Origin: Microcaldota archaeon
GTDB taxonomy: Archaea; Micrarchaeota; Micrarchaeia; Burarchaeales; JAKAKT01
NCBI GenBank assembly: GCA_021813385.1
Contig: JAKAKT010000085.1
Coordinates: forward strand, 1-47,019
Reading direction: 5' to 3'
DNA length: 47,019 nt
Position numbers and translations under genes: made by a program. Shown piece after piece: positions 24,578 through 30,805 of the stretch. The notes beneath the pieces are model-generated. The model was not told where the DNA came from and did not search any database. It was given only the letters and a program-made list of their open reading frames with translations. The stretch's first letter is position 1. Each line of letters begins with the position of its first letter.

Positions 24578-25692
24578 TACTCCCCAAGCCTGCTTTGCCT
24601 TCCTGCCCCATCAATCACAATGAAATTAGCCGCCCTCTTCAGTGCAACCCCAAAATCCCCAAGCTCCCTCAGGCCCGAAATCTTTTTCCCCGCGTTCCTC
24701 GCCTTCATTATCCTGCTCGCGCTCGTCGGCCCAATCCCAGGAACCCATATCAACTCGCTGAACTTCGCTTCATTCACCTCAACTGGATAAAGTTCCTTTC
24801 TCGAATTCGCATATTTCAGCTTCAGGTCCTCGCCAACCGGCAACCTCCCACCCTTCCCGGTGAGACCTTCAATTTCCTCAAATCTGAACCCATAAACCCT
24901 AAGGAGCCAGTCCGCCTGGTAGAGCGCATGCTCCCGCAAAGGGCTTTCAGCAATCCTTCTCTCAAGCCCCGTGCCCCTGACCGGAGAAAATGAGCTGAAG
25001 TATGCCCTCCACAGCCCGAGGTTCCCGTACATCCACTCACACATCTGCAAATACTCGAGGTCGCTCTCCCCATTTGCTCCAACAACGAACTGGGTGGTGA
25101 AGTTCGTGAGCCTCCCGCTTCGTTTCATCTGCCCGAGCCAGCCCATTCTCCTCAAAATGTCGTTCCTGAACGCCTTGGTGCTCGAGAGCTCATTCATCCT
25201 CCCGGCGCTCGGCGCCTCTATGTTTATCGAGACCCTATTCGCAAGCCCGCATAATCTCTCGATGCAGTCTCTCGAGGCTCCTGGCAGGGCTTTCAAATGG
25301 ATATAACCCCCAAAGCCGAGCTTTCCCCTGACGATTTCTGCGGTCTCAAGCATTCTCTCGCTCGCGAGGTCGGGGTCTCCCCCGACAGCAGAGGAAAGGA
25401 ATAATCCCTCAACAAGGCCCTTTTTGGCAAATTCGCCAAAAACCCCGGCGAGTTCGCCCGGCTCAAAAGTGGCCCGCGCCCTTTCCCTGCAGGAATTCAC
25501 GCAGTACTTGCAGTCGTGGGCGCAGCTGTTCGTTTGGAGAACCTTGAGCATCGGGAAGCATTTCCCGTAGGCGATGGCGTTGTAAATCCCGTAGAGCGGC
25601 TGCTCGGGATGTTTCTTTCTCTCGTCGCCCCCGCAGCTCGTGTCGTATTTCGCCCCTGCCCCAAGGATTTTCAGCTTCTCGAGAGTGTTCAT
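24574..25692 (-). CDS. Radical SAM protein, putative DNA modification/repair type
   Basis: A 372-residue radical SAM enzyme. The [4Fe-4S]-binding motif C-x3-C-x2-C appears as CAHDCKYC near residue 57. The opening with LGAGAKYDTSCGG and later YGIYNAIAYGKCFPMLK is typical of the radical SAM family named putative DNA modification/repair (TIGR03916-type), which elsewhere pairs with a uracil-glycosylase-like protein. The C-terminus has a helix-hairpin-helix segment (WVPGIGPTSASRIMKAR) supporting nucleic acid contact. The UDG-like partner is not seen here; endonuclease III is the convergent neighbour. The substrate is unknown. Confidence 0.9.
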   Translation of the reverse strand: MNTLEKLKILGAGAKYDTSCGGDERKKHPEQPLYGIYNAIAYGKCFPMLKVLQTNSCAHDCKYCVNSCRERARATFEPGELAGVFGEFAKKGLVEGLFLSSAVGGDPDLASERMLETAEIVRGKLGFGGYIHLKALPGASRDCIERLCGLANRVSINIEAPSAGRMNELSSTKAFRNDILRRMGWLGQMKRSGRLTNFTTQFVVGANGESDLEYLQMCEWMYGNLGLWRAYFSSFSPVRGTGLERRIAESPLREHALYQADWLLRVYGFRFEEIEGLTGKGGRLPVGEDLKLKYANSRKELYPVEVNEAKFSELIWVPGIGPTSASRIMKARNAGKKISGLRELGDFGVALKRAANFIVIDGAGRQSRLGEY

Positions 25693-25762
25693 GAATCAAA
25701 GGTCAAGTTTCTGATTTTTATTCTAGCTCGGGCTAACTTTCCAATGGAATGAAAAAAGAAGC

Positions 25763-25866
25763 GGGTCCGAGCCCTAAACCGCAGGGGGGTTGCGACCCCC
25801 CGTCAGTTTTAGGGACCCTATTTTTGCCCAAGCAAAAATGGGCATATTTTCGCTCGAGCGAAAATA
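25763..25866 (-). ncRNA. Hairpin module A downstream of tRNA-Lys
   Basis: Nested stems occur: GGGTCC (25763-25768) with GGACCC (25813-25818); GGGGGGT/ACCCCCC (25784-25790/25795-25801); ATTTTTGC/GCAAAAAT (25820-25827/25832-25839, loop CCAA); and a 22-bp perfect palindrome at 25845-25866. On the minus strand the order GGGGGG - ATCAGGA - hairpin - GCCC-A-hairpin-TA-GGG matches module B at 26085-26178, although the stem sequences differ. A run of T follows at the minus-strand end (TTCTTTTTT), as a terminator would. The region 25693-26267 has no protein gene. Confidence 0.5.
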
Positions 25867-25912
25867 ATGTAATCCTGATTCCCCCCACTAACGTTCATCA
25901 AAAACAAAAAAG

Positions 25913-26072
25913 CGGGTCCGAAGGGAGTTTCAAGCCCCGTCGTTTTCTTTTGGGGTTGATCCAGACCTTTTCTTTCCCAAAGAAAAGGGAAGGATTTTTG
26001 AACCCTTGACCGCCCGGTTTCTCTTTTGAGAAAATAAGAGCCGGATGCTCTACCAAACTGAGCTACGGACCC
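25913..26072 (-). tRNA. tRNA-Lys(CUU) with two introns
   Basis: On the minus strand GGGTCCG (26072-26066) pairs with CGGACCC (25920-25914), discriminator G at 25913. D arm GCTC...GAGC, anticodon stem TCCGG/CCGGG with loop CTCTTAA (anticodon CTT). Intron 1 is 16 nt (26034-26019), between positions 37 and 38, with central BHB helix CTCT:AGAG and 3-nt bulges. Intron 2 is about 70 nt (25996-25927), inside the T loop: helix TTCA:TGAA with bulges AAA and ACT; splicing restores TTCAAAT and T stem AAGGG/CCCTT. Mature length is 74 nt. Intron 2 carries a 10-bp perfect hairpin (25966-25975/25979-25988). CCA is not encoded; a T-run follows. Confidence 0.87.
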
Positions 26073-26084
26073 ATGCCGAACCGC

Positions 26085-26178
26085 GGGGGAGCGCCCTATT
26101 TTTCCCCGATGGGAAAAATGGGCCATAAGTGCCGAGCACTTATCGGCCCCCTCAGTTCTGGCTATTCCTGATCCCCCC
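26085..26178 (-). ncRNA. Hairpin module B upstream of tRNA-Lys
   Basis: GGGGG (26085-26089) with CCCCC (26147-26151) encloses two perfect hairpins: ATTTTTCCC/GGGAAAAAT (26098-26106/26111-26119, loop CGAT) and ATAAGTGC/GCACTTAT (26125-26132/26136-26143, loop CGA). The segment CCTGAT-polyC (about 26166-26178) matches the same words in module A. Shared skeleton with exchanged stem sequences points to conserved secondary structure. It may be part of the tRNA-Lys precursor or a separate RNA. Confidence 0.5.
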
Positions 26179-26267
26179 CAGACGGGCGGTCAGAAACAAC
26201 CACTGTTACGGGCAATTATTCTAATTCCCAATATATATAAAACTAACTACGACGAGAAAAAAGGAGG

Positions 26268-27890
26268 TTATTCCTGTTTCTGCGCTTTCTCAAGCAGGTT
26301 GTATATGTCCAAATCAAGTCCATTGTGCTCCTCGAGTTCCCGGTCGACCCAATCAAGCAGAATCTTTTTCGCCTCGAGGAACTTGTCCCTTCCAACATCG
26401 ACATTCCCAATCGCATACCTCTTGTTCTTGGTGTTGAAGCAGAACATCGAATCGTGCACATTCTCACAGTTGTGGCAGAAGTAGCATCCTGTGCAGTTGT
26501 TGCAGGCGTCAAGCTCGAATGAGCGCGATACCTTTGTCGAGAAATGGCAGTTCACGCAGAAAGAGTTGTGCCTGCCTTCCCTTCCCCCGAACATGAATTC
26601 ACAGCTTCTCGGAGAGAAGCAAAAGGCGCAGAGCTTGGAAAGCATATATAACGTCCCCCGGTAGCAGTCAATCGAATCAATATTCAACGGGGAGTCGATG
26701 TTGTTTTTCAGCTTGCCCGAGAGCCAGTATGGCGAGAAGAAGGCGATTTTGCTCAGGATTTCCGAGGCGTTCGCAAGAGAAACGGATTCGGCTTCTCCCT
26801 GCGAAAGCGCCATCCTCTCCCCAAGGAAATCGGCTTCCCGCTGGGTAATCAGGCGCTCCAGCGGATATTCGCGAAACCAGGCGTAATCGGGTATCGTCAA
26901 TGGCTTGCCAGAAGCGCAAGACTTCCTGTCATCGAGGCGAATCGCTGAGTTTTTAGAAAGCCACCCGGAATACCCATCTATCGGAGAGAGAGGCTTCCCA
27001 AGGACCACGTTCGTAGTCTCTGAAAATGCATTTTCTATCTTGCTCTTGTCGGTTTTCTCCTCAGGGAAATGCCCTGCCGCCTTCATCGTCTCGTTGAGAA
27101 ACGAATAATCCGGTTTCTGCTTTGCAACGATTTCGGAAACAGAGGGAAGTCGTTTGTCCCTAACAAGCACCCCCCTGGACTCGGCAATAAGCTTCTCCTT
27201 TATTGCAGCATACTTGTCAGGCGGCAGCTCAAGATTGCCGATTCGATAGCGTTTGCCTTTTAGGTTGAAACAAAAACAACAATTAGTGCAGTCCGTAAGG
27301 CCGTGCGAGAAATAGCAGTCAGACGAAAAACTGATTTTCGTGGAACAGAGGCACCGGGTGATGTCCCAGGCTCCCCCGCACTTTATTGCAAAATTTACCG
27401 GGCCAAACCCATAGCAGCCGAACACATTTTCGCTGTACCCGCCCCTTGACGAATAGGCCACGTATTTTGAAAATGCCACTCTCTCCGAGTGGAGCACATA
27501 GAAGCAGTCGGTTATGGTGCTGCTCTGTTCTACGAATTTGGAGTTTCCGAGTACGATGTTGCCGGTATACGCAATCCTATCCGAAATCGCCACTAGGAGC
27601 GAGTCGATGTCCTTTATTTCGTTTATTGAGAGCGGAGGGTATCTCTTCTCCAAGTCCACCTCATCAAAAGAAATCCAGCGGGCATTCTCGGAATAGTTGG
27701 GATTTGCATAAACGACTTCCTTTCCAGAAACCCCGGATTTTTGGACCATGCGGGGGCCGTTGCCTTCGTAAAGCCATTTTGCGTAGTCCGACAGTTCGCC
27801 GACTTCGCCGCCTAAAAGGGCGGCGCAAGCCGATTTCCAGCGCTTATTCACTGAATCGTAAACTTGAGGTTCCAGCATGCGGCCACCCAT
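26268..27890 (-). CDS. Cys-rich repeat protein of unknown function
   Basis: A roughly 540-residue protein with many Cys pairs in a repeating pattern: CFCFNLKGKRYRIGNLEL in the first half and CFNTKNKRYAIGNVDV near the C-terminus, each followed by a helix (PPDKYAAIKEKL and GRDKFLEAKKIL). Between them are short beta-like repeats with Cys at regular spacing (NCCFC, NNCTGCYFCHNC). Similar Cys-rich repeat proteins are widespread in DPANN archaea and CPR bacteria and have no assigned role; a beta-helix with bound metals is my guess. Start is uncertain: ATG 27890, ATG 27878, or ATG 27935, which would overlap the aTrm56 start. No signal peptide. Confidence 0.8.
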   Translation of the reverse strand: MGGRMLEPQVYDSVNKRWKSACAALLGGEVGELSDYAKWLYEGNGPRMVQKSGVSGKEVVYANPNYSENARWISFDEVDLEKRYPPLSINEIKDIDSLLVAISDRIAYTGNIVLGNSKFVEQSSTITDCFYVLHSERVAFSKYVAYSSRGGYSENVFGCYGFGPVNFAIKCGGAWDITRCLCSTKISFSSDCYFSHGLTDCTNCCFCFNLKGKRYRIGNLELPPDKYAAIKEKLIAESRGVLVRDKRLPSVSEIVAKQKPDYSFLNETMKAAGHFPEEKTDKSKIENAFSETTNVVLGKPLSPIDGYSGWLSKNSAIRLDDRKSCASGKPLTIPDYAWFREYPLERLITQREADFLGERMALSQGEAESVSLANASEILSKIAFFSPYWLSGKLKNNIDSPLNIDSIDCYRGTLYMLSKLCAFCFSPRSCEFMFGGREGRHNSFCVNCHFSTKVSRSFELDACNNCTGCYFCHNCENVHDSMFCFNTKNKRYAIGNVDVGRDKFLEAKKILLDWVDRELEEHNGLDLDIYNLLEKAQKQE

Positions 27891-27933
27891 TCCTAGAATG
27901 AAATTATTAATCTTGAGGGGGTTAATTAACTTC

Positions 27934-28443
27934 ATGATTGCAGTTCTCCGCTGGGGCCATCGTGCAGTCCGGGATGAGCGGATAACCTCGCACGTCTGCC
28001 TGGTCGCCCGGGCATTCGGCGCGGACAAGGTGATTGTCAGCGGCGAGAATGCATCTGAAAGCGTCGAATCCACGAAAAAAATTATTGAGAATTGGGGCGG
28101 CAAGTTCGAAGTGGAATACACGAAGAACTGGCGGAAAGTCCTCGATGAGTGGGAGGGAAAAATCATCCACCTCACGATGTATGGCGAGCAACTGCAGGAC
28201 AAAATTGCACAGCTGCGCACAAAAAAGGACCTTCTGGTCGTTGTAGGCTCGCAGAAAGTTCCCCCGGAGCTTTACCACCGAGCAGCTTACAATATCTCGG
28301 TCACGACCCAGCCGCACTCGGAGGTCGCGGCGCTCGCAGTTTTCCTCCATGAATATTTCGAGGGAAAAGAGCTTGGAAAAGAATTCCCGAATGCAAAAGT
28401 GAAAATAAAGCCAAACCCTCGAGGAAAATCCTTCGAGCGATAG
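27934..28443 (+). CDS. trm56: tRNA (cytidine(56)-2'-O)-methyltransferase aTrm56
   Basis: A 169-residue SPOUT-class methyltransferase that adds a 2'-O-methyl group to C56 in the T loop of archaeal tRNAs. The start MIAVLRWGHRAVRDERITSH is highly typical. The SAM-binding knot region is in LLVVVGSQKVPPELY and VTTQPHSEVAALAVFLHEY. C56 is in the T loop, exactly where both tRNAs of this window carry introns, so modification presumably requires splicing first. ATG 27934 is preceded by a TATA-like GTTAATTAAC. It is divergent from the Cys-rich protein gene. Confidence 0.93.
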   Translation: MIAVLRWGHRAVRDERITSHVCLVARAFGADKVIVSGENASESVESTKKIIENWGGKFEVEYTKNWRKVLDEWEGKIIHLTMYGEQLQDKIAQLRTKKDLLVVVGSQKVPPELYHRAAYNISVTTQPHSEVAALAVFLHEYFEGKELGKEFPNAKVKIKPNPRGKSFER

Positions 28444-28627
28444 ATCGATAAAAGCGAAAATAAAATCGAATCCCCGGGCAAATTACGCGGGAAATTTTTT
28501 CCTTTTTAGTCTCGAGAAAATATTCCCAAACCGAAAGTGCTTTATATCTGTCATGGCATAATTAGACAGGCGACCAAAAAGCGAACTTCGAGAAAAGGGA
28601 TATATATTCTCTCGTGCAAAATAGAAT

Positions 28628-28669
28628 CGGCAGGGTGAGTGGCGACGTTCAATCGCCACGAGAATGCCG
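28628..28669 (+). promoter_or_regulatory. Structured 5' leader of TFE operon
   Basis: A TATA box (GATATATAT, 28599-28607) places transcription start near 28629. The leader then folds as CGGCA (28628-28632) with TGCCG (28665-28669), enclosing GTGGCGA/TCGCCAC (28639-28645/28653-28659). The ATG at 28680 follows 10 nt later. A leader of this size is unusual among the mostly leaderless genes here. Confidence 0.45.
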
Positions 28670-28679
28670 CGTGATTTGT

Positions 28680-28856
28680 ATGACAAAGCCAAAATCGAAA
28701 AAGTCGAAGAAGGCTGAAATCGTGCGTTTCTCGCTGTCCGATGACGCCATGATGATGCTGACCGAACTCGCCGGGCCAAACGCCGTTTGCGTGATGAAGG
28801 CGATGTCACCCGCGTATTCTGGCAATCCTGAGTTCAATAAGTTTAAGGTGGGCTAG
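28680..28856 (+). CDS. TFE N-terminal fragment (first half of winged helix)
   Basis: A 58-residue ORF starting with a basic segment (KPKSKKSKKAE), followed by helices FSLSDDAMMMLTELAGPNAVCVMKAM. These match the beginning of the winged-helix domain of transcription factor E (first helices around LLxELAGPEA). It stops at TAG 28854-28856, one base overlapping the GTG start of the next ORF, which continues with the second half of the same domain in a different frame. Either TFE is genuinely split with coupled translation (TAGTG), or a -1 frameshift joins them; the open window for such a shift is only 28847-28853. An assembly error is possible. Confidence 0.7.
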   Translation: MTKPKSKKSKKAEIVRFSLSDDAMMMLTELAGPNAVCVMKAMSPAYSGNPEFNKFKVG

Positions 28857-29515
28857 TGACGAAACCGATGAGCGACGAGGAAATCGCAAAAAAATGCGGA
28901 CTGAAAGTGAGCGACGTCCGCTCTGTCCTGAACAGGCTCCACGAGTATGGGATAACCGCATACATACGCGAGCGCGACAAGGATACGGGCTGGTTCTCGT
29001 ACAACTGGGTTGTGAACGTCATAAAGCTCTATGATGTCCTCGAGCAGAAGAAGGCGAGCGGGGCTCGCAGGGAGGAGGAGACTCTCGCATTCGAGAAATC
29101 CTACACATTCTATACCTGCGCAAACCCGGCTTGCACAGGCTCGGGCCAGCGGATACCAGAGAGCGACGCAATAATTACAACTTATTCCTGCACAAGGTGC
29201 GGCCAGAACCTGAAGATGTTCGACAACACCGAGATAATCAAATCAATGGAGCAGAAGCTTGCAACCAGGGTTCCGAACGAGCAGACTTTCGTGAGGGAGA
29301 TTACGGCGCATGCTGCACCAATGTCAAAGCATATGTCTGCTTCGCACAAGCCAGCACACAGGGGTTCGGCACTAAAATCTGCGTCGCCCCGCCACAAGCC
29401 CGCCGGCAGCAAGAGGGCGATGAAAGCAAGTACCTTTAGAAGGACCCAAAAACACGCGAAAGCCAAGGCAACTGTTAAGCGCACAGCATCCCGCAAAGCT
29501 AAAAAAAGGAGATAG
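28856..29515 (+). CDS. tfe: Transcription factor E with basic C-terminal tail
   Basis: A 219-residue TFE. The N-terminal part MSDEEIAKKCGLKVSDVRSVLNRL with ERDKDTGWFSYNWVV is the second half of the TFE winged helix. A zinc ribbon follows: C-x4-C (CANPAC) near residue 85 and C-x2-C (CTRC) near 113. Most TFEs have C-x2-C in the first pair. From about residue 150 the protein becomes a Lys/Arg/Ala-rich tail (e.g. HAKAKATVKRTASRKAKKRR), resembling histone H1 tails and unusual for TFE. TFE stabilises the open complex of archaeal RNA polymerase with TBP and TFB. The start is GTG 28856. The Nudix gene follows after 13 bp. Confidence 0.88.
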   Translation: MTKPMSDEEIAKKCGLKVSDVRSVLNRLHEYGITAYIRERDKDTGWFSYNWVVNVIKLYDVLEQKKASGARREEETLAFEKSYTFYTCANPACTGSGQRIPESDAIITTYSCTRCGQNLKMFDNTEIIKSMEQKLATRVPNEQTFVREITAHAAPMSKHMSASHKPAHRGSALKSASPRHKPAGSKRAMKASTFRRTQKHAKAKATVKRTASRKAKKRR

Positions 29516-29528
29516 CTAATTCTTTAGC

Positions 29529-29912
29529 ATGGAACAAGTCCAGGAGCTTAATGCCTACCTAGTTATTCGCCGAAGCGGGAAGCTGCTTCTTCTCAAAAGG
29601 CACAACGGAATCTGGGAATTTCCCGGGGGCGGGGTGGAATTTGGCGAAGACCCGAAAGATGCGGCGATTAGGGAGACAAGGGAAGAGACGCGATTGAGGG
29701 CGAAGGACGTGAAGCTAGTGGGGGTTACTTCTGCCGTCTTCCAAGCAAAAGGGAAACAAAAGCACGCAATCTATGCAGTCTATTTGGCAAAATCATTTTC
29801 CGGCAAGCCGATTCTTTCGAGCGAGCATTTGGAATTCGGCTGGTTCACTCTTTCTGAAGCGAGAAAAATGAGCCTCGGCCTCAACGTAAAACCCGTCGTA
29901 GATATGTTATAG
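29529..29912 (+). CDS. Nudix hydrolase
   Basis: A 127-residue Nudix hydrolase. The full signature is present: GGGVEFGEDPKDAAIRETREE, reading G-x5-E-x7-R-E-x2-E-E-x-G-type except that the last part is TRLRAKD rather than a strict Gly-hydrophobic. It cleaves nucleoside diphosphates linked to another moiety; the exact substrate cannot be told from sequence. It lies just downstream of tfe on the same strand and ahead of tRNA-Met. Confidence 0.9.
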   Translation: MEQVQELNAYLVIRRSGKLLLLKRHNGIWEFPGGGVEFGEDPKDAAIRETREETRLRAKDVKLVGVTSAVFQAKGKQKHAIYAVYLAKSFSGKPILSSEHLEFGWFTLSEARKMSLGLNVKPVVDML

Positions 29913-29955
29913 ATTAATAAATCTCACTATCCAGAATACCTCTGCGCTCCATTCT

Positions 29956-30065
29956 AGCGGGGTAATAGAAAATAACCCTAAGGGTAGTCTGGAGTGCCCG
30001 CTGGGCTCATAACCCAGAGATCGCTGGTTCAAAGGCCTTCTTGGCTGAAAATCCAGTCCCCGCTA
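29956..30065 (+). tRNA. Initiator tRNA-Met(CAU) with two introns
   Basis: AGCGGGG (29956-29962) pairs with CCCCGCT (30058-30064), discriminator A 30065. A1:T72 and the GGG/CCC anticodon-stem pairs with loop CTCATAA mark it as initiator. Intron 1 is 17 nt (29965-29981), between positions 9 and 10, bulges TA|A and AA|G around GGGG:CCCT. Intron 2 is 18 nt (30034-30051) in the T loop: GG, TTCA:TGAA, bulges AAG and AAT, inner helix GCC:GGC. Removal restores TTCAAAT with T stem GCTGG/CCAGT. Mature length is 75 nt. CCA is not encoded. A T-run follows. Confidence 0.92.
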
Positions 30066-30111
30066 TTTTTTATTGAACGATGAGCTCTAGCTAGAAGCAA
30101 AACAATACCGG

Positions 30112-30531
30112 TTACCTCAGCCACTCGCAATTTTTCCCCGGCTTATATTTTCTCAAGTCCTCGCTGGCAATCCACCGATAGCCCGCAAACTCCTTGCTCG
30201 GCTTCGCAGAAGCGCTCTTTGCAGTTATTTTGAAAACAAGGGCAGGGACCCAGTTCTTCCTTTTCCTTGAGCCCGCGTTGTGGCGCCTCTCGAACAGGAT
30301 TTCGTGGACCTGCGGGTCAATCCCCGTCTGCTGCTTGAAAGCTTCAGTGAGCCCGGCAACCGGATTCTCGCCTTTCATAAGCAGCACGCAGGGCAATTCA
30401 ACAGTTTCATCGCCCCTGAAATTCTTCCTGATAAGGAAAAGCGCCCGCCCCCCATCCTCCAGCAAGCCCGCTGCCAACACGGCCGGCTGCGGAGCATCAA
30501 CCAGTTTTCCCATAAAATGAATTTGTCCCAA
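30112..30531 (-). CDS. Nudix-fold protein with degenerate catalytic box
   Basis: A 139-residue protein with Nudix-like strand order (VLAAGLLEDGGRALFLIRK at the start, VPALVFKITAK and FAGYRWIASEDL later). The box region reads GENPVAGLTEAFKQQTGIDPQ, where the catalytic R-E-x2-E-E is replaced by A-F-x-Q-Q, so hydrolysis is unlikely. It could bind nucleotides without cleaving them. ATG 30531 or 30513 (MGKLVDA) may start it. It is convergent with tRNA-Met, and close to an active Nudix gene of similar size. Confidence 0.75.
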   Translation of the reverse strand: MGQIHFMGKLVDAPQPAVLAAGLLEDGGRALFLIRKNFRGDETVELPCVLLMKGENPVAGLTEAFKQQTGIDPQVHEILFERRHNAGSRKRKNWVPALVFKITAKSASAKPSKEFAGYRWIASEDLRKYKPGKNCEWLR

Positions 30532-30584
30532 TTGATTATATCCATTGCCCCCAAGCCCTCACTCAAACCCGGGTGGAACCTGGT

Positions 30585-30717
30585 GTGGTGAACAAATCCC
30601 ACGGCGTTAACGCCCGAACTCGATTCGAGCCCTCACTTTCGGGTTTCGGCGGAAGCGTTCCTGACTCGGGTCCCGCATCGGCTCGAGTTTGTCGTCGTAG
30701 ATTGAATTATTCACCAC
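30585..30717. ncRNA. Candidate structured RNA with 8-bp closing stem
   Basis: GTGGTGAA (30585-30592) pairs with TTCACCAC (30710-30717); ACCT (about 30578) and AGGT (about 30721) extend it beyond a GGT/GGT internal loop. Inside are GGCGTTAACGCC (palindrome near 30603) and a longer stem of TTCGAGCC with GGCTCGAG (30681-30687). The region fills the gap between the Nudix-like gene and the four-paralogue cluster (30532-30805), where no ORF is convincing. Strand is not determined. The TATA at about 30744-30755 belongs to the next gene. Confidence 0.5.
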
Positions 30718-30805
30718 GGTAGGTGGAAACCCCCTCGAAGAAGTCTTTATATTCCTTTTTTGTGATAATATCTAACTTATTCTGAAAGCGAAAAAGGTGG
30801 TAATT

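Noticed and set aside
25913-26072. tRNA pseudogene
   Set aside because: Removing two BHB-type introns gives a fully standard 74-nt tRNA, so a functional gene is the better reading.
25749-26126. Protein-coding ORFs across the tRNA-Lys region on both strands
   Set aside because: They run through a tRNA with introns and several perfect hairpins; residue content is unlike a real protein and no ribosome or TATA site fits.
30585-30717. SRP RNA or RNase P RNA
   Set aside because: The conserved SRP domain IV words and RNase P core words are not present, and the region is too short.
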